Assembly (NCBI RefSeq): GCF_013416775.1
Contig: NZ_SZVI01000013.1
Span: forward strand, 1,049,280 to 1,113,279
From: Rhodoferax sp. BLA1
Lineage (GTDB): Bacteria > Pseudomonadota > Gammaproteobacteria > Burkholderiales > Burkholderiaceae_C
Length of the DNA: 64,000 nucleotides
Direction: 5' to 3'
The notes beneath the pieces were generated by a model. The model was given only the letters and a program-made list of their open reading frames with translations, ran no database searches and had not been told where the DNA came from. Shown here piece after piece: positions 41,874-50,118 of the stretch. A program made the translations under genes and the position numbers. How positions within the stretch are numbered: the first letter of the stretch is position 1; each line of letters begins with the position of its first letter.

Positions 41874-42680
41874 TCAGTCAGGCAACACGGTCAGCACCAC
41901 GGTGCTGGGGTCATACTTGCTCAGGTACGCAGCCACTTTTTCGAAGGTGGCGGTCAAAGGCGTACCCGCCGGGTGGTCCGAGGTGGACACTTCCTTGCTG
42001 AACATCGAGCCCAGCATCAGTTTGAACGGGTTGACATTCACAGGCTGCGCAGTGAAAAACGCTTTCTCGTTGGCCTTGATGACCTTGATGTCGCTGGTCT
42101 GGTAAATCGCGGCATTGGTGACGTCCAGCACAAACTCGGTGCAGTTCTGACGGCCCAACGTGAACGGGTTGGCCATCAAGGAGTAGTGCGGCTCATGCAG
42201 CGCTTTGTAGGTGGGCGACGCAATCACCTCGAGCAAACGGGCCTGCAACTCAGCCGAGGGCACGATGATGCCGGCTTCCAGATGGGCTACACCGGCAAAA
42301 AAGTCCACCGGAAAGTCCTGCACCAGGTCACTGACATCGGGATGGGCGTCTTGCTGGTAAAGGTTGTACATGGCGTAGCCGGGCACTTTGCGACCATCGC
42401 TGGTGGTGATTTCGGAGTACACCGCAAACGCTACGTGGGTGAAATGCATGCCCTCAGGCAGCTCCGACACTGGGCGCCCCATGCGGGCCACGATGGCCAC
42501 ACGTGCGCCTTTGGCAGCCAGCGTGCGCTCCACTTTTTTGGCAAAACTGATCACCTGTTCGGGCTTGAAGTGCAGCTCTTCACCCGCCTGGCTGCTGCCA
42601 GTGCTGAAACCAGCTGCCCAGATCGGGGAAGCACATACCGCTGTCAGCCACAGCGTCCACACACGCAAAAATTTCAACAT
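41874..42680 (-). CDS. DUF2145 family exported protein
   Basis: 268 residues from ATG 42680 (MLKFLRVWTLWLTAVCASPI), with a signal peptide ending around WAAG. QNCTEFVLDV (about 176-185) and the preceding HYSLMANPFTLGR carry a Cys-containing block that gives these proteins a papain/NlpC-like look, but a catalytic role is unproven. The 48-base gap to the next minus-strand gene upstream suggests co-transcription with the small exported protein. Confidence 0.8.
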   Translation of the reverse strand: MLKFLRVWTLWLTAVCASPIWAAGFSTGSSQAGEELHFKPEQVISFAKKVERTLAAKGARVAIVARMGRPVSELPEGMHFTHVAFAVYSEITTSDGRKVPGYAMYNLYQQDAHPDVSDLVQDFPVDFFAGVAHLEAGIIVPSAELQARLLEVIASPTYKALHEPHYSLMANPFTLGRQNCTEFVLDVTNAAIYQTSDIKVIKANEKAFFTAQPVNVNPFKLMLGSMFSKEVSTSDHPAGTPLTATFEKVAAYLSKYDPSTVVLTVLPD

Positions 42681-42728
42681 GTCAAGATTCCACAAATAGT
42701 CAATAAATCATCCGATCGGCAGACCTTG

Positions 42729-43097
42729 TCAGAGGCTCGGGCTCTTCGGTTTGAGGGCCTCTTTGGGCGAGATCACGGTGATCGACTCGTCAGTGATCTC
42801 AAGCGGTGTGCCAATCGGCGCGGTGGCAGCACGCATCGACTGTTTGGCGGCCCCGGCGCTGACACCCCCCACTGAACCGGCCACCACCCCCGCAGACATC
42901 AAAGGCACAGCCAAAGCCGCCGAGGTCAACTGGCCAGAAGCCACCAGGCTGTGGCCCGCGCTGGCGCTGGCATGGCCGCTGGCGGCTGACCCATTTTGGA
43001 GCGCCTGCGCTGCTGGAGAGTTGCCCTGTGCCAGCGCCACCGTGGTACTGGCCAGCAGCACCAGACCGGTGTTGAGAATTCGAGAACAAGAAAACAT
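42729..43097 (-). CDS. small exported protein of unknown function, Ala/Ser/Gly-rich
   Basis: 122 residues from ATG 43097, preceded by AGGAGTC. Signal peptide MFSCSRILNTGLVLLASTTV, cleavage probably after ALA. The mature chain is low-complexity (AAQALQNGSAASGHASASAG), then a hydrophobic SAALAVPLMSAGVVAGSVGG and a C-terminal ITDESITVISP. It pairs with DUF2145, as often seen in Comamonadaceae. No catalytic motif. Confidence 0.75.
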   Translation of the reverse strand: MFSCSRILNTGLVLLASTTVALAQGNSPAAQALQNGSAASGHASASAGHSLVASGQLTSAALAVPLMSAGVVAGSVGGVSAGAAKQSMRAATAPIGTPLEITDESITVISPKEALKPKSPSL

Positions 43098-43255
43098 GTC
43101 GTGACTCCTATCGATGTGAACGAAGCTGCGCGTGACCCAACACCCCACGCCGCCACAAACCCATAAATTATGCGCCAGCCACCCCCTGAGAAAACCCTGA
43201 TGCCCGGCGCTGCCAAATCTGCGTCTAATCGACCACGACGCGGGCTGCCATCGTT

Positions 43256-43273
43256 TTGTCACCGAATGGTCAT
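43256..43273 (+). promoter_or_regulatory. Pho box upstream of ugpB
   Basis: TTGTCAC, CGAA, TGGTCAT: two 7-base half-sites, each 5/7 to CTGTCAT, with the required 4-base spacer. A possible -10 (TTATGC, 43283-43288) lies 9 bases on, the usual place when PhoB replaces the -35 contact. It implies induction by phosphate starvation. Confidence 0.65.
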
Positions 43274-43315
43274 TTGGCTTACTTATGCTCCCGCCTTTCA
43301 CTTCAAGGAGATCGC

Positions 43316-44620
43316 ATGAAAGTAAAACTTGCAACGGCGGCTTTGGCGGCCATGCTGGCGGTATCGGCCCACGCTGTGACTGAAGTCCAGTGGTGGCACT
43401 CCATGACTGCCGTCAACGGCGAATGGGTCAATGACTTGGCCAAAGGCTTCAACGCCAGCCAATCGGACTACAAAATCGTCCCGACCTACAAAGGTCAGTA
43501 CGATGAATCCATGACAGCTGCCGTGGCCGCCTTTCGCGCAGGCAACGCCCCCCACATCCTGCAAGTGTTTGAAGTGGGTACAGCCACCATGATGGCCAGC
43601 AAAAACGCCATCGTGCCGGTCGCCAAGGTGATGAAGGATGCCGGGCAGAATTTTGATCCGAAGGCTTACATTTCTGCCGTGGCAGGTTATTACACCGCGC
43701 CCAGCGGTGAGATGTTGAGCATGCCGTTCAACAGCTCAACCACCGTGTTTTATTACAACAAGGATGCGTTCAAGGCAGCTGGGCTCGACCCCAACAAGGC
43801 GCCGAGCAGCTGGCCGGAAGTGGCTTTGGCTGCGGCAAAACTCAAGGCCAGCGGTCACACCTGCCCCTTGACGCTGGCCTGGCAAGGCTGGACCCAGCTC
43901 GAGAGTTTCTCGGCCTGGCACAACGTGGAGTTCGCCACCAAGTCCAACGGTCTGGGCGGTCTGGATGCCCGCATGAAGGTGAACTCCCCCCTGCATGTGC
44001 GCCACATCGACAACTTGGCCAACATGGCCAAGCAAGGCCTGTTTGTCTACAAAGGCCGCGCCAACGTGCCTGAAGCGACCTTTGTCTCGGGTGAATGCGC
44101 CATGATCACCACCTCCAGCGGTTTCTACGGCAATGTGAAGAAAAACGCCAAGTTCAACTTTGGCCTAGCTCCCCTGCCCTATTACCCCGATGTGCCGGGT
44201 GCGCCGCAAAACACCGTGATTGGTGGCGCCAGCCTGTGGGTCATGGCGGGTAAAAAACCAGAAGAATACAAAGGCATCGCCAAGTTCTTCAGTTATATCT
44301 CCAGCCCTGAAGTGCAGTCCGCCAGCCACAAACGCACAGGTTACCTGCCCATCACCACCGCCGCTTTTGAACTGACCGAAAAATCGGGTTTCTACAAGGA
44401 AAACCCGGGCACCGACGTGGCACCCACCCAGATGATCCGCAAGGTGACAGACAAGTCACGCGGCATCCGCCTGGGCAACTATGTGCAGATTCGCACCATC
44501 GAGGACGAAGAACTTGAACAAGTTTGGGGCGGCAAGAAGAGCGCCCAAGAAGCCCTGGATGGCATCGTTAAACGTGGCAACGAGTTGCTGGAACGTTTTG
44601 AGAAAGCCAACAAGAAGTAA
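43316..44620 (+). CDS. ugpB: sn-glycerol-3-phosphate ABC transporter substrate-binding protein
   Basis: 434 residues from ATG 43316 with AAGGAGA ahead of it. Signal peptide about 1-21 (ATAALAAMLAVSAHA). The mature N-terminus TEVQWWHSMTAVNGEWVNDL is the UgpB hallmark, and MPFNSSTTVFYYNKDAF and ECAMITTSSGFYGNV contribute to ligand binding. Captures glycerol-3-phosphate and glycerophosphodiesters in the periplasm. First gene of ugpBAECQ. Confidence 0.95.
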   Translation: MKVKLATAALAAMLAVSAHAVTEVQWWHSMTAVNGEWVNDLAKGFNASQSDYKIVPTYKGQYDESMTAAVAAFRAGNAPHILQVFEVGTATMMASKNAIVPVAKVMKDAGQNFDPKAYISAVAGYYTAPSGEMLSMPFNSSTTVFYYNKDAFKAAGLDPNKAPSSWPEVALAAAKLKASGHTCPLTLAWQGWTQLESFSAWHNVEFATKSNGLGGLDARMKVNSPLHVRHIDNLANMAKQGLFVYKGRANVPEATFVSGECAMITTSSGFYGNVKKNAKFNFGLAPLPYYPDVPGAPQNTVIGGASLWVMAGKKPEEYKGIAKFFSYISSPEVQSASHKRTGYLPITTAAFELTEKSGFYKENPGTDVAPTQMIRKVTDKSRGIRLGNYVQIRTIEDEELEQVWGGKKSAQEALDGIVKRGNELLERFEKANKK

Positions 44621-44669
44621 GCGCACCTGCGCCCAAACCAATATGACGCGACTCTGAGACGAACCTGCC

Positions 44670-45551
44670 ATGGACAAGCGCGTCTTTTTTCGTTCCCGAT
44701 GGCTGCCTTGGGTGCTGCTGGCACCCCAGGTGGTCGTGATCCTGCTGTTCTTTTTCTGGCCAGCGGCCCAGGCCCTGCTGCAGTCGGTGCAGCAGTCTGA
44801 TGCGTTCGGCACCTCGGTCGAGTTTGTCGGACTCGATAACTTCCGCAACCTCTGGCACGACGAGACCTACCTGGCCTCGTTCTACACCACCGCCATTTTT
44901 TCGAGCCTGGTGGCGGTGGCGGGTATCACTGTGTCGCTGGGCTTGGCGGTGTTTGCTGATCGCATTGTCAAAGGTGCACTGATCTACAAAACCCTGCTGA
45001 TCTGGCCCTACGCGGTGGCGCCAGCTGTGGCCGGGGTGTTGTGGCTGTTCATGTTTGCCCCGAGCGTGGGCGTGGTGTCGTACTGGCTGCAGATGCTGGG
45101 GGTGGACTGGAACCACCTGCTCAACAGCAAGCATGCGATGACGCTGGTGGTGATGGCTGCGGTCTGGAAACAGATCTCCTACAACTTCCTGTTTTTTCTG
45201 GCGGGCTTGCAAAGCATCCCCAAGTCCTTGATTGAAGCGGCAGCCATTGACGGCGCGCGGCCCTGGCGCCGGTTCTGGACGATGGTGTTCCCGCTGCTCT
45301 CACCTACCACCTTTTTCCTGCTGGTGATCAACATCGTCTACGCCTTTTTTGACACCTTTGCCATCATTGACGCGGCCACCCAAGGTGGCCCGGGCAAAGA
45401 CACCGCGATCCTGGTTTACAAGGTGTACTTTGACGGTTTCAAGGCGATGGACATGGGTGGCTCGGCCGCCCAGTCGGTGGTGCTGATGGTGATTGTGGTG
45501 GCGCTCACGGTCATTCAATTCCGTTTTGTTGAGAAGAAAGTGAACTATTGA
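44670..45551 (+). CDS. ugpA: sn-glycerol-3-phosphate ABC transporter permease UgpA
   Basis: 293 residues, six predicted membrane helices. The ATP-binding-subunit docking loop EAAAIDGARPWRRFWTMVFP (about 190-209) is the permease EAA motif. The first helix VLLAPQVVVILLFFFWPAA is typical of UgpA. Forms the channel with UgpE. Confidence 0.95.
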   Translation: MDKRVFFRSRWLPWVLLAPQVVVILLFFFWPAAQALLQSVQQSDAFGTSVEFVGLDNFRNLWHDETYLASFYTTAIFSSLVAVAGITVSLGLAVFADRIVKGALIYKTLLIWPYAVAPAVAGVLWLFMFAPSVGVVSYWLQMLGVDWNHLLNSKHAMTLVVMAAVWKQISYNFLFFLAGLQSIPKSLIEAAAIDGARPWRRFWTMVFPLLSPTTFFLLVINIVYAFFDTFAIIDAATQGGPGKDTAILVYKVYFDGFKAMDMGGSAAQSVVLMVIVVALTVIQFRFVEKKVNY

Positions 45552-45558
45552 CATGAGG

Positions 45559-45634
45559 CCCCCACGCTTGTCACTTCGTGTACTGCGCTGCCCCCCGAGG
45601 GGGACGTGCCTTGCTTGGGGCGGCCCGGCGCGGA
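45559..45634. repeat. GC-rich intergenic repeat between ugpA and ugpE
   Basis: GCCCCCC GA GGGGG palindrome (45588-45603) followed by CTTGGGGCGGCCCGGCGCGG. I recognise this kind of block as a common intergenic repeat in Comamonadaceae genomes (from memory); only one copy is in this window. It splits two genes that are normally adjacent and could alter the UgpA:UgpE ratio. Confidence 0.5.
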
Positions 45635-45643
45635 GGCAACCCC

Positions 45644-46495
45644 ATGGTTGAACGCCGCCCTTTTTTGACGGTGCTGTCACACGCGGTGCTGGTGCTGGGG
45701 GTGCTGGTGGTGGCGTTTCCGCTGTACCTGACCTTTGTTGCCTCGACCCAGACCTCGCAAGCGATTGTGCAAACCCCGATGCCGCTGTTGCCCGGCAGCC
45801 ACCTGATCGAGAACTACACGGCAGCACTCAACGGCACCGGCGGTGGCTCAGGCGGCAAAGCACCGGTGGGGCAGATGATGACGGTGAGCCTGATTTCCGC
45901 CTTGATCATCTCGCTCGGCAAAATTGCCATCTCACTGCTGTCGGCGTTTGCCATTGTGTATTTCCGTTTTCCGTTTCGCATGTTTTTCTTCTGGGCGATT
46001 TTTATCACCCTGATGTTGCCAGTGGAGGTGCGAATTGGCCCGACCTACAAGGTGGTGTCGGATCTGGGCATGCTCAACAGCTATGCGGGGTTGACCATCC
46101 CGCTGATTGCCTCGGCCACCGCTACCTTTTTGTTCCGCCAATTTTTTCTGACCGTGCCCGAAGAACTGGTGGAGGCGGCGCGCATGGATGGCGCCGGGCC
46201 GATGCGTTTTTTCTGGGACGTGTTGGTGCCGCTGTCCAAAACCTCAATTGCCGCGTTGTTTGTGATTCAGTTCATCTACGGCTGGAACCAGTACCTGTGG
46301 CCGCTGCTGGTGACCACCAGCGAGGACATGTACCCGGTGGTGATTGGCATCAAACGCATGATTTCGGGCGGTGACTCCGAGATGCAGTGGAACGTGGTCA
46401 TGGCCACCGCTGTTCTGGCGATGCTGCCGCCTGCGTTGGTGGTGGTCCTGATGCAGAAGTGGTTTGTCAAAGGGCTGGTGGACACCGAAAAATAA
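45644..46495 (+). CDS. ugpE: sn-glycerol-3-phosphate ABC transporter permease UgpE
   Basis: 283 residues from ATG 45644; the frame is open further upstream, but that part is the GC-rich repeat. Six membrane helices; EAA loop EAARMDGAGPMRFFWDVLVP (about 188-207). The C-terminal QKWFVKGLVDTEK hmm-type ending (LMQKWFVKGLV) is standard for this permease family. A GGAGG ribosome-binding site at 45631-45636 precedes the start. Confidence 0.95.
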   Translation: MVERRPFLTVLSHAVLVLGVLVVAFPLYLTFVASTQTSQAIVQTPMPLLPGSHLIENYTAALNGTGGGSGGKAPVGQMMTVSLISALIISLGKIAISLLSAFAIVYFRFPFRMFFFWAIFITLMLPVEVRIGPTYKVVSDLGMLNSYAGLTIPLIASATATFLFRQFFLTVPEELVEAARMDGAGPMRFFWDVLVPLSKTSIAALFVIQFIYGWNQYLWPLLVTTSEDMYPVVIGIKRMISGGDSEMQWNVVMATAVLAMLPPALVVVLMQKWFVKGLVDTEK

Positions 46496-46565
46496 GCGAT
46501 AAGCGGCTGGCACCACAGCCCAGAATTTGCAGCGCTACCGGGCGCTGCCGTCAAAAACAACAACT

Positions 46566-47594
46566 ATGGCCTCGATCACACTTACCAACATCATCAAGCG
46601 CTACGGCGCAGGCAAAACGACCAACCAGGTCATCCACGGCGTCAACGCGGAGATTGCGGACGGCGAATTTGTCGTCATCGTCGGGCCCTCGGGCTGCGGC
46701 AAGTCCACCCTGTTGCGCATGGTCGCCGGGTTGGAAGAAATCAGCGGTGGCGAGATTGCCATTGGTTCGCGTGTGGTCAACGATCTGGAGCCGTCCGAGC
46801 GAGACATCGCCATGGTGTTCCAGAACTACGCGCTCTACCCGCACATGACGGTGTTTGACAACATGGCCTATGGCCTGAAGATTGCCAAGGTGCCCAAGGA
46901 CGAAATCCGGGCTCGGGTCGACAAAGCCGCCAAAATTCTGGAGATTGGCCCGTTTTTGAACCGCAAGCCACGTGAACTCTCGGGCGGCCAGCGCCAGCGG
47001 GTGGCTATGGGTCGCGCCATCGTGCGCCAGCCACAGGTGTTTTTGTTTGACGAACCTTTGAGCAACCTCGACGCCAAATTACGCGCCCAGACCCGCCTGG
47101 AAATCCAGAAACTACACCGCGAACTCGGCATCACCTCCTTGTTTGTCACCCACGACCAGGTCGAGGCGATGACCCTGGCGCAGCGCATGATGGTGATGAA
47201 CGCCGGGGTGATGGAACAGTTTGGCACACCTGAAGAGGTCTACAACCGCCCGGCCAGCACCTTTGTCGCCGCGTTCATGGGCTCGCCCCCGATGAACCTG
47301 CTCAAGAGTGCGCCCGATGCCCCGGCCAACACCATTGTGGGCGTGCGCCCGGAGCATCTGGACATCACCCCCAGCGGCTGGGCACTGACCGTGGAAGCGG
47401 TCGAAATGCTCGGTGCCGAGCGCCTGACCTATGGCCGCTGGTTACATGGGCAGGCCGACGAACTGGTGATTGTCCGCACCGAAGAGGCTTGCGCCGCGCC
47501 CGAATTGGGGCAAACTCTGTGTGTGACACCCCGGCCCGGAAAAATTCACCACTTTGACGCTGCCACCGGCAAACGCAAGGACCTTGGCGCATGA
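46566..47594 (+). CDS. ugpC: sn-glycerol-3-phosphate ABC transporter ATP-binding protein UgpC
   Basis: 342 residues from ATG 46566. Walker A GPSGCGKSTLL (about 38-48), Q-loop in FQNYALYPHM, signature LSGGQRQRVAMG (about 138-149), Walker B VFLFDEPLSNLD, H-loop VTHDQVEAM, then the C-terminal OB-type regulatory domain of the MalK/UgpC group. It overlaps ugpQ by 4 bases. Confidence 0.96.
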   Translation: MASITLTNIIKRYGAGKTTNQVIHGVNAEIADGEFVVIVGPSGCGKSTLLRMVAGLEEISGGEIAIGSRVVNDLEPSERDIAMVFQNYALYPHMTVFDNMAYGLKIAKVPKDEIRARVDKAAKILEIGPFLNRKPRELSGGQRQRVAMGRAIVRQPQVFLFDEPLSNLDAKLRAQTRLEIQKLHRELGITSLFVTHDQVEAMTLAQRMMVMNAGVMEQFGTPEEVYNRPASTFVAAFMGSPPMNLLKSAPDAPANTIVGVRPEHLDITPSGWALTVEAVEMLGAERLTYGRWLHGQADELVIVRTEEACAAPELGQTLCVTPRPGKIHHFDAATGKRKDLGA

Positions 47595-48370
47595 AAACCA
47601 CCCCACACGACCACCCCTGGCCTTACCCACGCTGGATTGCACATCGTGGCGCGGGCAAACTCGCGCCAGAAAACACGCTGGCCGCCTTTCGCACCGGTGC
47701 GGCCCACGGCTACCGCATGTTTGAATGCGATGTCAAACTCAGCGCCGACGGTGTGCCGTTTTTGATGCACGACGACACCCTGACCCGCACCACCAACGCG
47801 GGCGAGGCGCTGGGCACCGGCTTGAGCGCCGTGGGTGGCGAACACCCCTGGAGCACCCTGTCGCTGCTGGATGCGGGCAGCTGGCATTCACGCGCGTTTG
47901 CGGGCGAGCCCCTGCCCACCTTTGAGGCCATTGCGCGCTACTGCCGCCACAACGGTTTTGACCTGAACATCGAGATCAAACCCAGCCCCGGCACCGACTA
48001 CCACACCGGCCAGGTGGTGGCGCAGCATGCGGCGCGGCTGTGGCATGGCGCCGCAGTGCCGCCTTTGCTGACCTCTTTCGAGGTGCCTGCACTGGAAGGC
48101 GCGCTGCAGGCCCAACCCGAGCTGCCGCGTGGCCTGCTGTTGGAAAACCTGTGGGATGGCTGGCTGGAGACCGCACTGCGGCTGGGTTGTGTGGCGATTG
48201 TGTGTGACCACTGCCTGTGGGATGTGGTCACCGTGGCCCAGGCCAAAACCGCCGGTCTGCGCACCCTGAGTTACACCGTCAACGACGACGACAACGTGCA
48301 AAGGCTGCTGGCTTTGGGCACCGACGCGATCATCACCGACCGGGTCGAACTGTTCTCACCGGCGCGCTAA
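47591..48370 (+). CDS. ugpQ: cytoplasmic glycerophosphodiester phosphodiesterase UgpQ
   Basis: 259 residues. IAHRGAGKLAPENTLAAF (about 17-34), ECDVKLSADGVPFLMHDDTL (about 44-63) and LNIEIKP (about 115-121) supply the conserved His, Glu and Asp of the GDPD TIM barrel. No signal peptide, so it hydrolyses diesters imported by UgpBAEC to glycerol-3-phosphate and alcohol. Its last 15 bases overlap the end of the convergent small membrane gene. Confidence 0.95.
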   Translation: MKTTPHDHPWPYPRWIAHRGAGKLAPENTLAAFRTGAAHGYRMFECDVKLSADGVPFLMHDDTLTRTTNAGEALGTGLSAVGGEHPWSTLSLLDAGSWHSRAFAGEPLPTFEAIARYCRHNGFDLNIEIKPSPGTDYHTGQVVAQHAARLWHGAAVPPLLTSFEVPALEGALQAQPELPRGLLLENLWDGWLETALRLGCVAIVCDHCLWDVVTVAQAKTAGLRTLSYTVNDDDNVQRLLALGTDAIITDRVELFSPAR

Positions 48371-48658
48371 CAACCACTGGGTGCTGGCCAGCGCCAGCAC
48401 CAGCGCCAGATAAGTGAGCATCTTGCCGTCGCGCCCAAACAGCACCAGACCGGCCAGCAGCACCCCGCTACCTACTACAAAATGAAGAGCTATCTGCCCA
48501 GGTAGGGTGCGGGCTGCAGTCCGTTTTCTCATCACAAAGCGGGCGAACAACGGCAACAACAGCGCCAGCCACAACGCGGGCGCCAGGAAGTTGAGGACAT
48601 GGTTGATGGCAGCCAGAAAACCCATTTGCGTAGACAATTCGTCAATTAGAGTTGACAC
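48356..48658 (-). CDS. small membrane protein, unrecognised
   Basis: 100 residues with three hydrophobic segments (about 24-41, 57-72 and 80-94), a basic loop (RFVMRKRTAARTL) between the first two, and the ending LASTQWLLARR. Convergent with ugpQ and divergent from hemA, whose -35/-10 region overlaps the end nearest its start. A possible degenerate copy of the palindromic repeat (48473-48516) lies within it. No known family assigned. Confidence 0.7.
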   Translation of the reverse strand: MSTLIDELSTQMGFLAAINHVLNFLAPALWLALLLPLFARFVMRKRTAARTLPGQIALHFVVGSGVLLAGLVLFGRDGKMLTYLALVLALASTQWLLARR

Positions 48659-48661
48659 TTG

Positions 48662-48689
48662 TTGAAAATCATACAGTTGATTTTATAAT
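48662..48689 (+). promoter_or_regulatory. sigma-70 promoter of hemA, apparently giving a leaderless mRNA
   Basis: TTGAAA (48662-48667), 16-base spacer, TATAAT (48684-48689). The expected start of transcription, about 7 bases on, is the A of the hemA ATG at 48696. No Shine-Dalgarno sequence is present before the ATG (TTTTATAATTCCATC). Confidence 0.7.
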
Positions 48690-48695
48690 TCCATC

Positions 48696-49955
48696 ATGGC
48701 AGTCTGGGCTTTAGGCATCAATCACACGACCGCACCGCTCGATCTGCGCGGTCGGTTTGCGTTCGCCGTCGACCAAATCACCCCCACCTTACACGCTTTG
48801 CGCGGGGCGCTGAGCCGCCAGCCCGAGGCTGCCTTGATCTCCACCTGCAACCGCACCGAGATTTATTGCGCCTGTGAACAGCCGCAACTGCAGCACACTC
48901 TGGACTGGCTGGCCCACAGCGGAGGGGTGTCGCCCGAGGTGCTGCGCGCTCACTCCTACACCCTGACCGACGGCTTGGCCGCACGCCACGCCTTCCGTGT
49001 GGCCAGCGGGCTGGACTCGATGGTACTCGGTGAACCCCAGATTCTGGGCCAGATCAAGGACGCGGTGCGGGCCGCCGAGGCCGCTGGCTCGCTGGGCACG
49101 ACGCTGAGCCAGATGTTCCAGCGCTCGTTTGCGGTGGCCAAAGAGGTGCGCACGTCAACCGAAATCGGCGCCCACTCCATCAGCATGGCCGCCGCTGCTG
49201 TGCGCCTGGCCAGCCAATTGTTTGAAAACCTCAACGAGGTCAAGGTGCTGTTTGTCGGTGCGGGCGAAATGATCGACCTGTGCGCCACCCACTTTGCCGC
49301 CAAAAACCCCAAAAGCATGGTGATCGCCAACCGCACGTTATCGCGCGGTGAAGAGTTGGCCTGCAAATTTGGCGCCGAGGTGATGTGCCTGGCCGACCTG
49401 CCAGACCGCCTGCATGAATTTGACGCGGTGGTGAGCTGCACCGCCAGCACCTTGCCTCTGATTGGCCTGGGCTCGGTCGAACGTGCTTTGAAAAAACGCC
49501 GCCGCCGCCCGATGTTCATGGTCGACCTGGCCGTGCCGCGCGACATCGAAATCGAGGTCAAGGAACTCGAAGATGTGTACCTCTACACCGTGGACGACCT
49601 GGCTGGTGTGGTGCAGACCGCCCAGGCCAACCGTCAGGCCGCCGTGGCACAGGCCGAAGCGATTGTGGACGCCGGGGTGCAGAGCTTTTTGCACTGGGTG
49701 GACCAGCGCAGCACCGTGCCACTGATCCAGGCACTCAACGCCCAGGCCGACGAGTGGCGTTACGCCGAGATGGCACGGGCCCGCAAGCTGCTGCTCAAGG
49801 GCGAAAATATCGACACCGTGCTCGAAGCCCTGTCCAAAGGCATCACGCAAAAAATGCTGCACGGCGCCATGGCCGAGTTGCGTGCCGGGGACTCCGCCGC
49901 ACGGGATCGCGCCAGCGCAGCAGTCCACCACTTTTTCCTGCGCAAAGAGCGTTAG
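48696..49955 (+). CDS. hemA: glutamyl-tRNA reductase
   Basis: First step of C5 haem synthesis. 419 residues starting MAVWALGINHTTAPLDLRG. Catalytic Cys in ISTCNRTEIY (about 48-57), NADPH-domain VLFVGAGEMIDL (about 182-193) and the C-terminal dimerisation helix region. Full length, so the ATG at 48696 is well supported by homology even though it has no ribosome-binding site. Followed by prfA and prmC, as in E. coli. Confidence 0.96.
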   Translation: MAVWALGINHTTAPLDLRGRFAFAVDQITPTLHALRGALSRQPEAALISTCNRTEIYCACEQPQLQHTLDWLAHSGGVSPEVLRAHSYTLTDGLAARHAFRVASGLDSMVLGEPQILGQIKDAVRAAEAAGSLGTTLSQMFQRSFAVAKEVRTSTEIGAHSISMAAAAVRLASQLFENLNEVKVLFVGAGEMIDLCATHFAAKNPKSMVIANRTLSRGEELACKFGAEVMCLADLPDRLHEFDAVVSCTASTLPLIGLGSVERALKKRRRRPMFMVDLAVPRDIEIEVKELEDVYLYTVDDLAGVVQTAQANRQAAVAQAEAIVDAGVQSFLHWVDQRSTVPLIQALNAQADEWRYAEMARARKLLLKGENIDTVLEALSKGITQKMLHGAMAELRAGDSAARDRASAAVHHFFLRKER

Positions 49956-50118
49956 CTGCGCTGACCACCGCAGCCCGGGCGACGTTAACCGTTGCCACTA
50001 AGGGGCTGTTGACCCACGCTGCCTTGGCGGGCCTGATCCAACAACCCACAGCTTGGATGCCGCCCCACGGTCGGCAAAACAGTCCCCCTGTTCCAAACGC
50101 TGCCCCGACAATAAACCC

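Noticed and set aside
48652..48689. TTGACA at 48652 as the -35 of hemA
   Set aside because: Spacing of 26 bases to TATAAT; TTGAAA at 48662 with a 16-base spacer fits better.
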